Positions 18,276-27,187 of a stretch of 64,000 nucleotides of DNA are shown here, one piece after another. The stretch's first letter is position 1. The number at the start of each line of letters is the position of its first letter. Position numbers and translations under genes: made by a program. Under the pieces are notes generated by a model that saw only the letters and a program-made list of their open reading frames with translations, made no database searches and was not told the origin of the DNA. The stretch covers positions 261,956-325,955 of the forward strand of contig NZ_BLJO01000007.1 of the NCBI RefSeq assembly GCF_009932555.1, given 5' to 3'. The DNA is from Steroidobacter agaridevorans (GTDB lineage Bacteria; Pseudomonadota; Gammaproteobacteria; Steroidobacterales; Steroidobacteraceae).

Positions 18276-18967
18276 ATGACGACGACATGGCTAATCACCG
18301 GATGTGCCAGCGGCATCGGCCGAAGCACGGCTCTGCTAGCTCTCGAGCGCGGCGCGAACGTAGTTGCCACTGCACGGAGCGCGGAACGCCTCCTCAGCCT
18401 GAAGAAACATTACGAAGGCCGGATAGTTCTGGTCGATCTCGACGTGATCAACGAGCACGCGGCGCGAGCGGCCGTGGAGGTTGCGGTCGAAAAATTCGGC
18501 AGGCTGGACGTGCTGGTGAACAGCGCCGGCTATTCTCACCTGGGACCGTTCGAGCAAAAATCGCCAGCGGCATTCCGCGCCGAGGTCGAAACAAATTTCT
18601 TTGGTGTCGTGAATCTGGTGCGCGCCGCCTTGCCGATCATGCGTCGGCAGCGCTCGGGATACATCATCAATATTTCATCGAGCTCTGCCCGCTTCGGCGG
18701 ACCGGGAGAAGCGCGATGCCCAAACTGCTGCCCGAATATGAAGCGACCGTCGGCGCCATCATGCAGCGGACCGAGGGATTGTCGGGCAACGAGCCCGGCG
18801 ATCCAGACAAAGTCGCCGGGGTCATTTTCGACCTTACCCAGCGCGATGACATCCCGGAACATCTGATTCTAGGCAGCGATGCACTAGCGCGCGTAGCGCA
18901 GGCCGAAGCGATTCGATCGGACGTCGCGGCGACCTGGGAACAGGTCAGCCGATCGACCGATTTCTAA
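18276..18967 (+). pseudogene. Broken SDR gene lacking its catalytic segment
   Basis: The first ~145 codons read as a classical SDR: TGCASGIG cofactor loop, VNSAG, and IINISSSSARFGGPG up to the catalytic Ser strand. After about base 18710 the frame turns to nonsense, while the next frame resumes with a typical SDR tail: LLPEYEATVGAIMQRTEG, DPDKVAGVIFDL and an LGSDAL end at 18967. The stretch that should carry YxxxK and the substrate loop, some 60-70 residues, is absent. The simplest reading is a deletion plus frameshift. Assembly error is possible but would need to remove about 200 bases. Confidence 0.8.
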
Positions 18968-18980
18968 GCCTCGGCAAACC

Positions 18981-19226
18981 TCACTTAGGATCGGGATCGG
19001 GAGGCGCTGTCGTCGTCTGCTCCGTCGCGCTGTCCGTTGCATACGGACGTTCCTTATCCGGCGTCGTTTCAGGCAGTGCGTCTCGCGCCGAGGGATTCGA
19101 GTCCATGGGGCGACCCTCGCCGGGAGGTTCGTTGTTTCTCGTCGGATCATCACCGGCCGGGTGTCCGCCCTTGCTGCATGCCGCGAGGGCGAGCAACGCG
19201 GCGGAAATGCAAAGGAACTTACGCAT
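18981..19226 (-). CDS. Small Pro/Thr-rich lipoprotein
   Basis: An 81-residue lipoprotein with lipobox LAAC at 14-17 (MRKFLCISAALLALAAC). The mature part is disordered in look: many Pro, Thr, Asp and Glu, ending PPDPDPK. ATG 19226 follows GGGAG. No recognisable domain; probably surface- or periplasm-anchored with unknown role. It may be transcribed after the GH43 gene, 57 bases upstream on the same strand. Confidence 0.6.
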   Translation of the reverse strand: MRKFLCISAALLALAACSKGGHPAGDDPTRNNEPPGEGRPMDSNPSARDALPETTPDKERPYATDSATEQTTTAPPDPDPK

Positions 19227-19283
19227 GCAGTTGCTCCCGGTTGAATGCGTATTCAACTGCGTGCTTCACGGCAAGTTCCGTGT

Positions 19284-20306
19284 CTACGGCCGGCGCGTAG
19301 GACAGCGCCACTCCTCAGCGCGCTCGCTATCCAGCTTGATGAATGGCTCACCCGCCGCAGTCCACTCAAGTTCACTGATATGCATGGCCCGGCAGCGATC
19401 TCGCTTTCCGTCCGGCAACACGTTCCATGCGTGATACGCGATGACCGTGCGCCCGTCGATCTGCAGGATCGATTGATGACCGGGACCAAACCAGCCGACG
19501 GGCTGCGCAGGTGTCTTCAGCAAAGGTTGCGTGCTTGCATCCTTGCAGGGACCTAGCGGCCCGTCGCACCGTGCGTAGCCGACCGCATAGCCTGGCTTGT
19601 CGTAGGCATTGGCGGAATAAAACAAGTAATACGCGCCCTCTCGCTTGAACATGGTCGGCGCCTCGATCACGTGGCCTTCCCAAGGCTGATCGTTGCTCAC
19701 GCCGAGTTGTTTCGCTGTTCCGACAGTGGCGAGGCCCGTCGAGTCGAGCTCGCGCGCGAAGATCCAGGTCGGCCGCTTGCAGCAGTTGCCGTCGTTTTTG
19801 TAATAGAGATAAAGACGGTCGCCGTCGCGAAACGGACTCACATCGATCACGCCTTCGGCGAATTCATCGCAGATCAACGGCGTATCGTGCGGAACGAAAT
19901 CCCGATCGGGATGCGTGCTGACAGCTGTGCCGATGCACAGACGCCCGATCCCGTCGGGCCGTGTGACCGATTTGGAACGTGCGCTGAAATACAGAACGTA
20001 ATGCGAGTCCACGCGCAAGACTTCGGGCGCCCACACGTCGGGCTTGTTCTCATTCACCCACGCAGGCAGGCGCGCGAGCCCTTCTGTCGGCACGGACCAG
20101 TGCTCGAGATCGTCGGATGAGGAAATCTGTACACGAACCCCGTCGGAGTTCGTGGCGTACGCATAGGTACGACTGCCGCTTTCCAGCAGAAACGGATCTG
20201 GGAAGTTCCGGCGCAGCACCGGATTGCGGTCTGCCAGCGCCTGGGTGGACAGGCAAATCCCAAGCAAAATCAACGCGATGCACGACGACGCTGCTTGGCG
20301 TGCCAT
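19284..20306 (-). CDS. Glycoside hydrolase family 43 protein, exported
   Basis: A 340-residue five-bladed beta-propeller enzyme with signal peptide 1-25 (SSCIALILLGICLSTQALA). GH43 landmarks: base Asp in NFPDPFLL (D37), WAPEVLRVDSHYVLYFSA, the pKa-tuning Asp in GVIDVSPF, and acid Glu in VIEAPTM. The family covers arabinosidases and xylosidases. Start is uncertain: ATG 20306 gives a clean signal peptide, ATG 20345 adds 13 residues; neither has a clear ribosome site. The same frame stays open far upstream opposite the TonB receptor, which is a shadow. Divergent from that receptor and part of the sulfatase/GH43 locus. Confidence 0.87.
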   Translation of the reverse strand: MARQAASSCIALILLGICLSTQALADRNPVLRRNFPDPFLLESGSRTYAYATNSDGVRVQISSSDDLEHWSVPTEGLARLPAWVNENKPDVWAPEVLRVDSHYVLYFSARSKSVTRPDGIGRLCIGTAVSTHPDRDFVPHDTPLICDEFAEGVIDVSPFRDGDRLYLYYKNDGNCCKRPTWIFARELDSTGLATVGTAKQLGVSNDQPWEGHVIEAPTMFKREGAYYLFYSANAYDKPGYAVGYARCDGPLGPCKDASTQPLLKTPAQPVGWFGPGHQSILQIDGRTVIAYHAWNVLPDGKRDRCRAMHISELEWTAAGEPFIKLDSERAEEWRCPTRRP

Positions 20307-20309
20307 TGA

Positions 20310-20346
20310 TATGATAAATCGTCTCAAAGCATTCTCTTTTATCATA
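20310..20346. promoter_or_regulatory. Inverted repeat in divergent GH43/TonB receptor region
   Basis: TATGATAAA, 19-base spacer, TTTATCATA: perfect 9-bp arms in an AT-rich patch of an otherwise GC-rich region. It lies between the GH43 start (20306) and the receptor start (20409), well placed to be a shared operator or promoter element. If the GH43 gene starts at 20345, the repeat is inside its coding end. Confidence 0.4.
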
Positions 20347-20408
20347 CTAATAAGTATATTCGAGCCAGCGGCCTCGACGCTGCAACAGACCGATCTCAGG
20401 GGGTTACG

Positions 20409-23138
20409 ATGAAGCGGCATATCGTTTTTTACACGGCTTCGGCCGTCGGCTTGCTGGGAGCGCACTTTGCGCAGGCGCAGTCGACTCAGCCCGCGCAAAG
20501 CGGCGAACTGGAAGAAGTCGTCGTGACCGGCATCCGCGGCAGTCTCGAAGCCGCCGCCGAAATCAAGCGCGAATCCGTGCAGGTGGTCGATTCGATCGTG
20601 GCCGAGGACATCGGTAAATTTCCCGATCCGACCACCGCCGCCGCGCTTCAGCGCGTGCCCGGCGTACAAGTGTCGATCGGCAACAACAACGAAATCGTGG
20701 GCGTGCTGATTCGCGGCCTGAGCGACATTCAGACGACGCTCGACGGGCGCGAGCTGTTCTCGGCGAACAGCCGCAACTTCCAGTTCCAGGATCTGCCCGC
20801 AGACGCGCTCGCGCGGGTCGACGTGATCAAGTCCACCACGGCGGACCTGATCGAGGGCGGCATCGCCGGCGTCACCGATCTGCGCCTGCACAAGCCGTTC
20901 AATTTCGATGAGCCGACTGCCGTGATCGGCGCCCGCGCGAACTACTCGACCAACGTGGAAGAAGTGAATCCGCAGCTCAGCGTGCTGCTGACGGATCGCT
21001 GGAACACGGGCATCGGCGAGCTCGGCGCGTTGCTCAACGTGTCGTGGAGCGAAACCGACTACAGCCGCCCGGTCACCTACGCGCCGATTCGCCGTTCCAC
21101 CGGCTTCCGCTTCAACCAGCCGGGCTTCATGGTTCAGAACGTCGCCGGCGGCGTGAACCATTACGGCACCTACGAGCGTCCGCAGGCCAACGCCGCATTC
21201 CAGCTGCAAGCAACCGATGAGCTGCAGTTCTACGCGGACGCGGTCTTCACCGGCTACCGCTCGGAGAATCAGTCGGCTTTCGTGGAAACGCAGTTCTTCA
21301 ACAGCCCCGCGACGGGCCTGCAGGACCTGGGCGATCCGAGTGGCGACTGCTTCCTCGCGCGCGTCGGGCCGGACGGCCTCAACCCCAATGCGGTCCAGCT
21401 GCGGGCCGGCAACTTCACCGTGCAGACCCTGTGCAACGTCAACAACGCGACGTTCACCAACGCCACCGCGTTCTCCAGCGCGCAGTCGCGCGATCAGGAG
21501 ACCAACAACTATCTCGGCGCATTCGGCACTCGTTGGGAAGGCGACCGCCTCGACCTGAAAGGCGAGGTGTCGTTCCAGGATGCGACGTTCGAGGAAGAAG
21601 TCTTCATCGTCGACATCGGCAAACGAATTCCCGTGACCAACGTGAATTCCAGCTTCAACGAAGGCGGCCTGTACGAGGCGCCCGGCAACCCACTGGGCTC
21701 GGCTGACGGCATGTACTTCCGCAATGGCCTGAACCAGAACTTCAACAAGTCCAACGGCGACCTGCTCGCGATCCAGCTCGACGGCGGCTATCGTCTCGAT
21801 TCTTTCATCACCAAGCTGCAAGCCGGCGTGCGCTACGCGGATCGCGGCGCCGAGTACGATCAAGCTCGGGTCAACCGTGGCGCTCCCGGCGGCGATCTGG
21901 GCACGCTGGTCAGCTCGACCGGACTGGGCGAGGAGTTCTATGCCTCCATGCCCGGCATTCCCCGCATCAACGGCGGCCAATCGATGTTGCTGCCGAATCC
22001 GGACTATCTGCGCAGCGACGCGGGACGCGACCGGCTCCGGCAGATCTTCGGCTTCGGCCCTGGCGACCCGGCCTACCAGCCCGAGCGTCACTTCGAGGCG
22101 ACCGAGAAAACCTCCGCGGCGTATCTGCAGGCGAGCTATGAGTTCAACGTCGGCGACTCGATCATCGACGGCGTGTTCGGCGTGCGTCCGACGCGCACCG
22201 AACGCACGATCGCCGGTGCTCGCCCCTCGACGACCGGGGTAACGCCGCTGTCGGCGGACACCACCGATACGGAAGTGTTGCCGAACTTCAACGCCCGCTG
22301 GGTGATCAGCGAGGACTGGCAGGCCCGCTTCAACTATGCGAAGACCATGCGGCGTCCGAACTTCGATAGTCTCAATCCCGGCATCGACTACATCGTCGCG
22401 ACCAACCCGAACGTCATCAATTCGGGCAACGCGGGCAATCCGGAGCTGAAGCCGCAGATCTCCGACAGCTTCGACGCCACGCTCGAGTACTACTTCAAGT
22501 CGGGCTTCGTGGCGGGCGGCGTGTACTACCGCGATATCAAGGACCGCGTCATCAACGCCGTAACTGCGGAAGAGATCGACGGCATCACCTACAACATCTC
22601 CCGCCCGCGCAACGTGTCGGCGGCGGAACTGCAGGGTGTCGAGCTCAGCGGCCAGATGTTCTTCGACTTCCTGCCGGGCGCCTGGGCTGGCTTCGGCGTG
22701 TTCGGCAATTACACGTGGGCCGACACGGAAGTGACCGGCGACGATCCGCTCAAGGGTTTCCCGCTGCAGGGGGTCTCGGAACACAACTTCAACGCGGGCC
22801 TGTTGTACGAGCGTTCCGGATTGTCGGCGCGCATGGTGTACACGTACCGCTCGAAGTACTACGACGAGGACATCACGGGCGGCAATGGGCTTCGTCCCAT
22901 CGACGCGGATCGCGTCAACGATCCCTCGTATAACCCGATATGGCTCGGCTATGTCCGCGCTGCGGGCCGTCTCGATATGAGCATCGGCTACGACATCAGC
23001 GAGAGTGTCCGGGTCGATCTGGGCGGCACCAACATCCTGGGCTCGAAGTATCGCAGCTACATGGGCGAGTCGTTCTTCAACCGCGACTACCGCTATGACG
23101 ATTCGATCTACACGCTCGGCATGAGGGTGCGCTTCTGA
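20409..23138 (+). CDS. TonB-dependent receptor, Xanthomonas/Caulobacter type
   Basis: A 909-residue outer-membrane receptor. Signal peptide 1-23 (..GLLGAHFAQAQ), TonB box ELEEVVVTGIRGS near 33-45, then the characteristic plug sequence IKRESVQVVDSIVAEDIGKFPD and AALQRVPGVQV. The barrel ends LGMRVRF with the terminal Phe needed for assembly. ATG follows AGGGGG. This class usually imports plant or algal glycan fragments. It is followed after 23 bases by a sulfatase, and preceded divergently by a GH43 enzyme, so its ligand is probably an oligosaccharide carrying sulfate and arabinose- or xylose-like sugars (inference). Confidence 0.94.
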   Translation: MKRHIVFYTASAVGLLGAHFAQAQSTQPAQSGELEEVVVTGIRGSLEAAAEIKRESVQVVDSIVAEDIGKFPDPTTAAALQRVPGVQVSIGNNNEIVGVLIRGLSDIQTTLDGRELFSANSRNFQFQDLPADALARVDVIKSTTADLIEGGIAGVTDLRLHKPFNFDEPTAVIGARANYSTNVEEVNPQLSVLLTDRWNTGIGELGALLNVSWSETDYSRPVTYAPIRRSTGFRFNQPGFMVQNVAGGVNHYGTYERPQANAAFQLQATDELQFYADAVFTGYRSENQSAFVETQFFNSPATGLQDLGDPSGDCFLARVGPDGLNPNAVQLRAGNFTVQTLCNVNNATFTNATAFSSAQSRDQETNNYLGAFGTRWEGDRLDLKGEVSFQDATFEEEVFIVDIGKRIPVTNVNSSFNEGGLYEAPGNPLGSADGMYFRNGLNQNFNKSNGDLLAIQLDGGYRLDSFITKLQAGVRYADRGAEYDQARVNRGAPGGDLGTLVSSTGLGEEFYASMPGIPRINGGQSMLLPNPDYLRSDAGRDRLRQIFGFGPGDPAYQPERHFEATEKTSAAYLQASYEFNVGDSIIDGVFGVRPTRTERTIAGARPSTTGVTPLSADTTDTEVLPNFNARWVISEDWQARFNYAKTMRRPNFDSLNPGIDYIVATNPNVINSGNAGNPELKPQISDSFDATLEYYFKSGFVAGGVYYRDIKDRVINAVTAEEIDGITYNISRPRNVSAAELQGVELSGQMFFDFLPGAWAGFGVFGNYTWADTEVTGDDPLKGFPLQGVSEHNFNAGLLYERSGLSARMVYTYRSKYYDEDITGGNGLRPIDADRVNDPSYNPIWLGYVRAAGRLDMSIGYDISESVRVDLGGTNILGSKYRSYMGESFFNRDYRYDDSIYTLGMRVRF

Positions 23139-23161
23139 CGCAGAAGCGCGAGACAACATCC

Positions 23162-24577
23162 ATGACTAAAAATGTTTCTTCGCTCGCGCGGCGGGCATTC
23201 GCCATCGCCGCGCTCTTTGTCTGCAGCTTCGCCGGAGCTGCGGAGCGCCCGAACGTGGTGCTGTTCATCGCGGACGATCTCGGCTGGAGCGATATGGGCA
23301 CGTACGGGAACCGCGACGTTCGCACGCCCAACATCGACAAGCTCGCCACCGAGGGCACCAGGTTCAATCGGGCATTCGCAGCGTCGCCAACCTGCGCGCC
23401 CTCGCGCTCGGCGCTATTCACTGGCCTGTATCCGATGCGCAACGGCGCACATGCCAATCACAGCATCATCGAGCCGAACGTCCGCACCTGGCCGCAGTAT
23501 CTGTCCGAGCTTGGCTACCGGACGGTGATCGCCGGCAAAACTCACATCGGACCGCGCGAGCAGTACCCGTTCGAGTATCTAGCGAACTCCAACGTCAGCC
23601 CGCCGGGCAAGCCGGAAGTGCTGTACACCGATCTCGGCGTGCCGGCGATCGAAAACCTGCTGAAGACGCACGATAAGAAGAAGCCACTCGCGCTGATCGT
23701 CGCGGCCCACTCGCCGCACGTGTATTGGCTCGAAAACCAGGGCTACGACCCTGCGAGCTTCACGCTGCCGCCGTATCTCGTCGACACGCCAAAGACGCGT
23801 GAGGCGATGGCTCGCTATTACACCGATGTCTCGCAAGCCGACAAAGAAGTCGGTCAGGTACGCGCCGCGCTCGAGCGCTATGGATATGCGAAGGACACGC
23901 TGTTCATGTTCACTTCCGACCAGGGTCCGCAGTTCCCGTTCGGCAAGTGGTCGCTGTATGAAGCCGGCATGCGCGTGCCGCTGATCGCTGTGTGGCCCGG
24001 CAAGACGGCGCGGAACGCGACGAACGACGCCATCGTGTCGCTCGTCGACGTGCTGCCAACGGTGATCGAAGTGGCCGGCGGCTCAGCGCCGAACAACATC
24101 GATGGCCGCAGCTTCGTGGATGTGCTCCAAGGCCGCGCCACACGTCATCTCGACGCGGCATTCGCGGCTCACACGGGCGATGGCAAGATGAATCGTGCGC
24201 CGATGCGGGCGATCCGCACCGATCGTTACAAGTACATCGTCAACCTGCGTCCGGATATCCCCTATACCAGTCACATCAGCAATGCGAACGGCAGAGACGG
24301 CCGTGAGTATTGGGACAGCTGGGTCGAGCTCGCGAAGACCGATCCGGCGGCCGCACGCATGGTTCAGCGCTTCAGCCAGCATCCGCCCGAAGAGTTATAC
24401 GACCTCGATCACGATCCGTTCGAACTCACCAATCTTGCCCAGGATGCAAACTATGCCCGGACGTTGATGGAGCTGCGGGGCAAGCTCGATACGTGGCGCG
24501 TACAGCAGGGAGAACGTCTGGATTTCGCACCGATGCCGGAAGACGCGCGGCACGGTGAGTTGAAGTATCGGGAATAG
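23162..24577 (+). CDS. S1 family sulfatase (heparan N-sulfatase-like)
   Basis: A 471-residue exported sulfatase. Signal peptide 1-26. Metal Asp pair in FIADDLGWSD (D38, D39); the formylglycine signature is TCAPSRSALFTG with C78, so activation needs a formylglycine-generating enzyme not seen in this window. Later marks: GKTHIG, TSDQGPQFPFGKWSLYEAGMRVPL and PEELYDLDHDPFELTNLA. The overall form, with AHSPHVYW in mid-protein, resembles N-sulfoglucosamine sulfohydrolase and related subfamilies. Second gene of the TonB receptor operon. The sulfated sugar removed is unknown. Confidence 0.92.
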   Translation: MTKNVSSLARRAFAIAALFVCSFAGAAERPNVVLFIADDLGWSDMGTYGNRDVRTPNIDKLATEGTRFNRAFAASPTCAPSRSALFTGLYPMRNGAHANHSIIEPNVRTWPQYLSELGYRTVIAGKTHIGPREQYPFEYLANSNVSPPGKPEVLYTDLGVPAIENLLKTHDKKKPLALIVAAHSPHVYWLENQGYDPASFTLPPYLVDTPKTREAMARYYTDVSQADKEVGQVRAALERYGYAKDTLFMFTSDQGPQFPFGKWSLYEAGMRVPLIAVWPGKTARNATNDAIVSLVDVLPTVIEVAGGSAPNNIDGRSFVDVLQGRATRHLDAAFAAHTGDGKMNRAPMRAIRTDRYKYIVNLRPDIPYTSHISNANGRDGREYWDSWVELAKTDPAAARMVQRFSQHPPEELYDLDHDPFELTNLAQDANYARTLMELRGKLDTWRVQQGERLDFAPMPEDARHGELKYRE

Positions 24578-24585
24578 ATCAAAGT

Positions 24586-24615
24586 CGGCGCGGAGTGGAA
24601 TTCCACTCCGCGCCG
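24586..24615. terminator. Perfect 30-base palindrome between convergent sulfatases
   Basis: Two 15-base arms meet without a spacer; the left arm begins CGGCGCGGAGTGGAA. It fills most of the 43-base gap between two convergent stops. There is no T run on either side, so it may stop both transcripts through RNA structure or be an intact palindromic element. Confidence 0.6.
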
Positions 24616-24620
24616 CTCGT

Positions 24621-26057
24621 TCATTGCGGCAACGTCTTGCGCCAGCGCACGACCTTCTCGGTCAGCGACTTGGCGATCTCTGGATTATCCTTCGCGACGT
24701 TGCTCGACTCCGACGGATCGGTCGCGAGGTTGTACAGCTCGGCATCCGTTCCATCGCCGCGCGCCAGCAACTTCCAGTCACCCGAACGAATCGCAAACGG
24801 CGGACTCACGTCGCGATCCAGATGCGGGCGCGGCGACTTGCCAGGGACGCCGAAGCCGCCATAGGCGTAGTAGATATCCGGTCGCGACTCGATCGACGAG
24901 CCGGTCCACGAAGCAACGAGACTGGCGCCATCGAGCCCAGCAGGCAGTTTCGCGCCGCCGAGTTGCGCGAGCGTCGGGAACAGATCGACGCCGTTGGCGA
25001 TGGTCGTCGAATCCTGCTTGCCGGGGGCGATGCCCTTCGGCCAATGAACGATCAACGGCTCCCGCACGCCGCCTTCGTACAGACTGCCTTTGCGGCCGCG
25101 GAAATGGATCGCATCGCCCGGCGGCGTTGCGCCGTTCTTGTAGTACTGCCCGGCCCCGCTCGGACCGTTGTCGCCCGTCAGCACGATGAGGGTGTCATCC
25201 AGCTTGCCGCTCGCACGCAGCTTGTCGATGAGCCGACCGATCTGCGCATCCATCGCTACGAGCACCGCGAAGAAACGTTCCTCGTCCGCGTCGTCGCCCT
25301 TGCCCGGCACCGATTGCAACTGCGCGTCGTCGGGATGCCACGGGTCGTGCACGTCATCGAGCCAGAGCTGCACGAACCAGGGACGATCGGCGCTGCGCTC
25401 GATGAAATCGAGCGTCTTGGAGACATAGCGCTCGGTCAGCGTGGACTTCGGCGCCCATTCGATGGGGCCGTGTCCGAGCGCGGCGCTCTGCGACGCGAGC
25501 TTGGCGGTATCTTCTTTCATCAACACGCGCGGGCCGAGGCCCTCGAACTGAGTGTAGCTTTCATCGAAGCCGTACTCGGTGATCGGCGGCGCTTCGCCGA
25601 TGTCGCGTCCGCCGCCCAGATGCCACTTGCCGATGTGGGCTGTCGCATAACCCGCATCGTGGAGCGCGCGAGGCAGTGTGGGCAGCGTCGGATCGAGCCA
25701 GTTCGCCTGCCCCATTTGCTCGTTGTGCTTGCGGTTGCTGATGAAGCTGACGATGCGCGTCTCGGCGGAGAACCTGCCGGTCATCAGGCCGGCGCGCGAC
25801 GCCGAACAGATGGGCGACGCGACCGTGAACTGCTTCATGAGCAACCCTTGCTGCGCGAGGCTGTCGATGTTCGGGGTCTGTACCTTGCGGTTGCCGGTGA
25901 CGGAAAAATCCGCATAGCCCAGGTCGTCGACCAGGATGAACAGGATGTTCTTGGGCCGCTTCACTTCGGCCTGCCGCTCCGGGGGCGCGGCGCAACTCGC
26001 GAGCACCAGGCAGCAGCACGCCAGCAGCGTGCGAATCGACGCATTCCGTCCCATCAT
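24621..26057 (-). CDS. Sulfatase, lipoprotein
   Basis: A 478-residue lipid-anchored S1 sulfatase. Lipobox LASC with C22; metal Asp in FILVDDLGYADF (D44, D45); formylglycine motif SPICSASRAGLMTG with C84, where Ala replaces the usual Pro (allowed in the signature). GKWHLGG and TGDNGPSG follow. The Glu/Asp-lined C-terminal part ends with DAELYNLATDPSESSN. It is unlike the neighbouring sulfatase in sequence and so probably removes a different sulfate. Divergent from the GH43 lipoprotein, convergent with the first sulfatase. Confidence 0.92.
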   Translation of the reverse strand: MMGRNASIRTLLACCCLVLASCAAPPERQAEVKRPKNILFILVDDLGYADFSVTGNRKVQTPNIDSLAQQGLLMKQFTVASPICSASRAGLMTGRFSAETRIVSFISNRKHNEQMGQANWLDPTLPTLPRALHDAGYATAHIGKWHLGGGRDIGEAPPITEYGFDESYTQFEGLGPRVLMKEDTAKLASQSAALGHGPIEWAPKSTLTERYVSKTLDFIERSADRPWFVQLWLDDVHDPWHPDDAQLQSVPGKGDDADEERFFAVLVAMDAQIGRLIDKLRASGKLDDTLIVLTGDNGPSGAGQYYKNGATPPGDAIHFRGRKGSLYEGGVREPLIVHWPKGIAPGKQDSTTIANGVDLFPTLAQLGGAKLPAGLDGASLVASWTGSSIESRPDIYYAYGGFGVPGKSPRPHLDRDVSPPFAIRSGDWKLLARGDGTDAELYNLATDPSESSNVAKDNPEIAKSLTEKVVRWRKTLPQ

Positions 26058-26092
26058 CTCGTCCCCCGGTCGAAACTTCGGAAATCCAATCC

Positions 26093-26120
26093 TTGCACAT
26101 TCCGGCCGTAATTATAAGAT
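26093..26120 (+). promoter_or_regulatory. Possible sigma70 promoter of the GH43 lipoprotein gene
   Basis: TTGCAC (26093-26098), 16 bases, TAAGAT (26115-26120), 32 bases before the ATG. The surrounding TTATAAGATAAATACGTCTT is AT-rich against the local background. Confidence 0.35.
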
Positions 26121-26152
26121 AAATACGTCTTAATCAACGATAGGGGTCGGCG

Positions 26153-27187
26153 ATGCCAGAGTTGGGTTGGTACAAAGCAGCGGGCGTCGTCGCGTTAGCG
26201 GTGCTGGCGGGTTGCGCAACTCCCGCTATTGCGGCCCCGTCGAGCGCCGCCACCTACACGAATCCGCTGTTGCAGTCCGGCCCCGATCCCTGGATCACGC
26301 AGGTCGACGGGGTCTACTACTACACGCACACGCTGGGCAATCGCATCGCTCTGTGGCGCACGGACAATATCGCCCGACTGGCTGAGGCGAAGCAGGTCGT
26401 CGTGTGGACCGCGCCGAAGACGGGCCCGAATGCGCATTCCATCTGGGCGCCGGAGCTTCATCGCATCGACGGCAAATGGTTCCTCTACTACTCCGCGACC
26501 GCAAGCGGGTTTACCGATGACTCCCATCGCGGCGTGTTCGTGTTGGAGAACGACAGCGCCGATCCGATGAACACCGAGTGGACGGATCGTGGCCGCATCA
26601 ACACGGCTCGTCCCGGAATCGACGGCACCGTTTTCAGTCACGGCGGCAAGCGTTATTTCGTCTATTCGCCGTACACCGAAACGGATACGTCGCTCGCGAT
26701 CGCGGAGATGAAAAATCCGTGGACGCTGGCAGGCAGCGAGACCATCATCGCGCGCCCCGATCAACCCTGGGAACAACAGGGCGGCCGCAAGATCGTGGAA
26801 GGTCCGGAGTTTCTGCCCGGCCCCAAAGGCGATTTGTTCCTGACCTATTCGGCGAGCGCCTGCTGGTCGGACGGTTATTCGCTCGGCCTGCTGCACGCGG
26901 CGCCGGGCTCCAATCCTCTGGACGCGTCGGTGTGGAAGAAATCTCCTCAGCCCGCGCTCAAGGCCGCCAACGGCGTCTATGCGACCGGACACAACGGCTT
27001 CTTCGTCTCGCCCGACGGCAAAGAGAACTGGATCATCTATCACGCCAATCCGGGCCCGGACATGAAATGCACGCCGAAGCGCGCGCCCCGCATCCAGCGC
27101 TTCGATTGGAGCAAGGACGGCTGGCCGCAGTTTGGCGAGCCGGTGGCTACTGGAGTCGCACTGCCAGTGCCCTCGGGATCGCGCTGA
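26153..27187 (+). CDS. GH43 family arabinosidase-like lipoprotein
   Basis: A 344-residue lipoprotein, lipobox LAGC with C21. GH43 marks: base Asp in QSGPDPWITQ (D45), VDGVYYYTHTLG, SIWAPELHRIDGKWFLYYSA, pKa-modulating Asp in GIDGTVF, and acid Glu in IVEGPEFL. TGHNGFF with the metal-site His occurs near 278-284. The pattern matches the extracellular exo-alpha-L-arabinofuranosidase subfamilies. ATG follows AGGGG. The stop touches that of the convergent LytTR regulator with no gap. With the second GH43 gene and two sulfatases it suggests a sulfated arabinose-bearing glycan as substrate. Confidence 0.9.
   Translation: MPELGWYKAAGVVALAVLAGCATPAIAAPSSAATYTNPLLQSGPDPWITQVDGVYYYTHTLGNRIALWRTDNIARLAEAKQVVVWTAPKTGPNAHSIWAPELHRIDGKWFLYYSATASGFTDDSHRGVFVLENDSADPMNTEWTDRGRINTARPGIDGTVFSHGGKRYFVYSPYTETDTSLAIAEMKNPWTLAGSETIIARPDQPWEQQGGRKIVEGPEFLPGPKGDLFLTYSASACWSDGYSLGLLHAAPGSNPLDASVWKKSPQPALKAANGVYATGHNGFFVSPDGKENWIIYHANPGPDMKCTPKRAPRIQRFDWSKDGWPQFGEPVATGVALPVPSGSR

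Noticed and set aside
20409-23159. Very long minus-strand open frame opposite the TonB receptor, joined to the GH43 gene
   Set aside because: It is a GC-rich shadow: rich in Arg, Ala, Val and His with no domain or signal, while the plus strand encodes a clear receptor.
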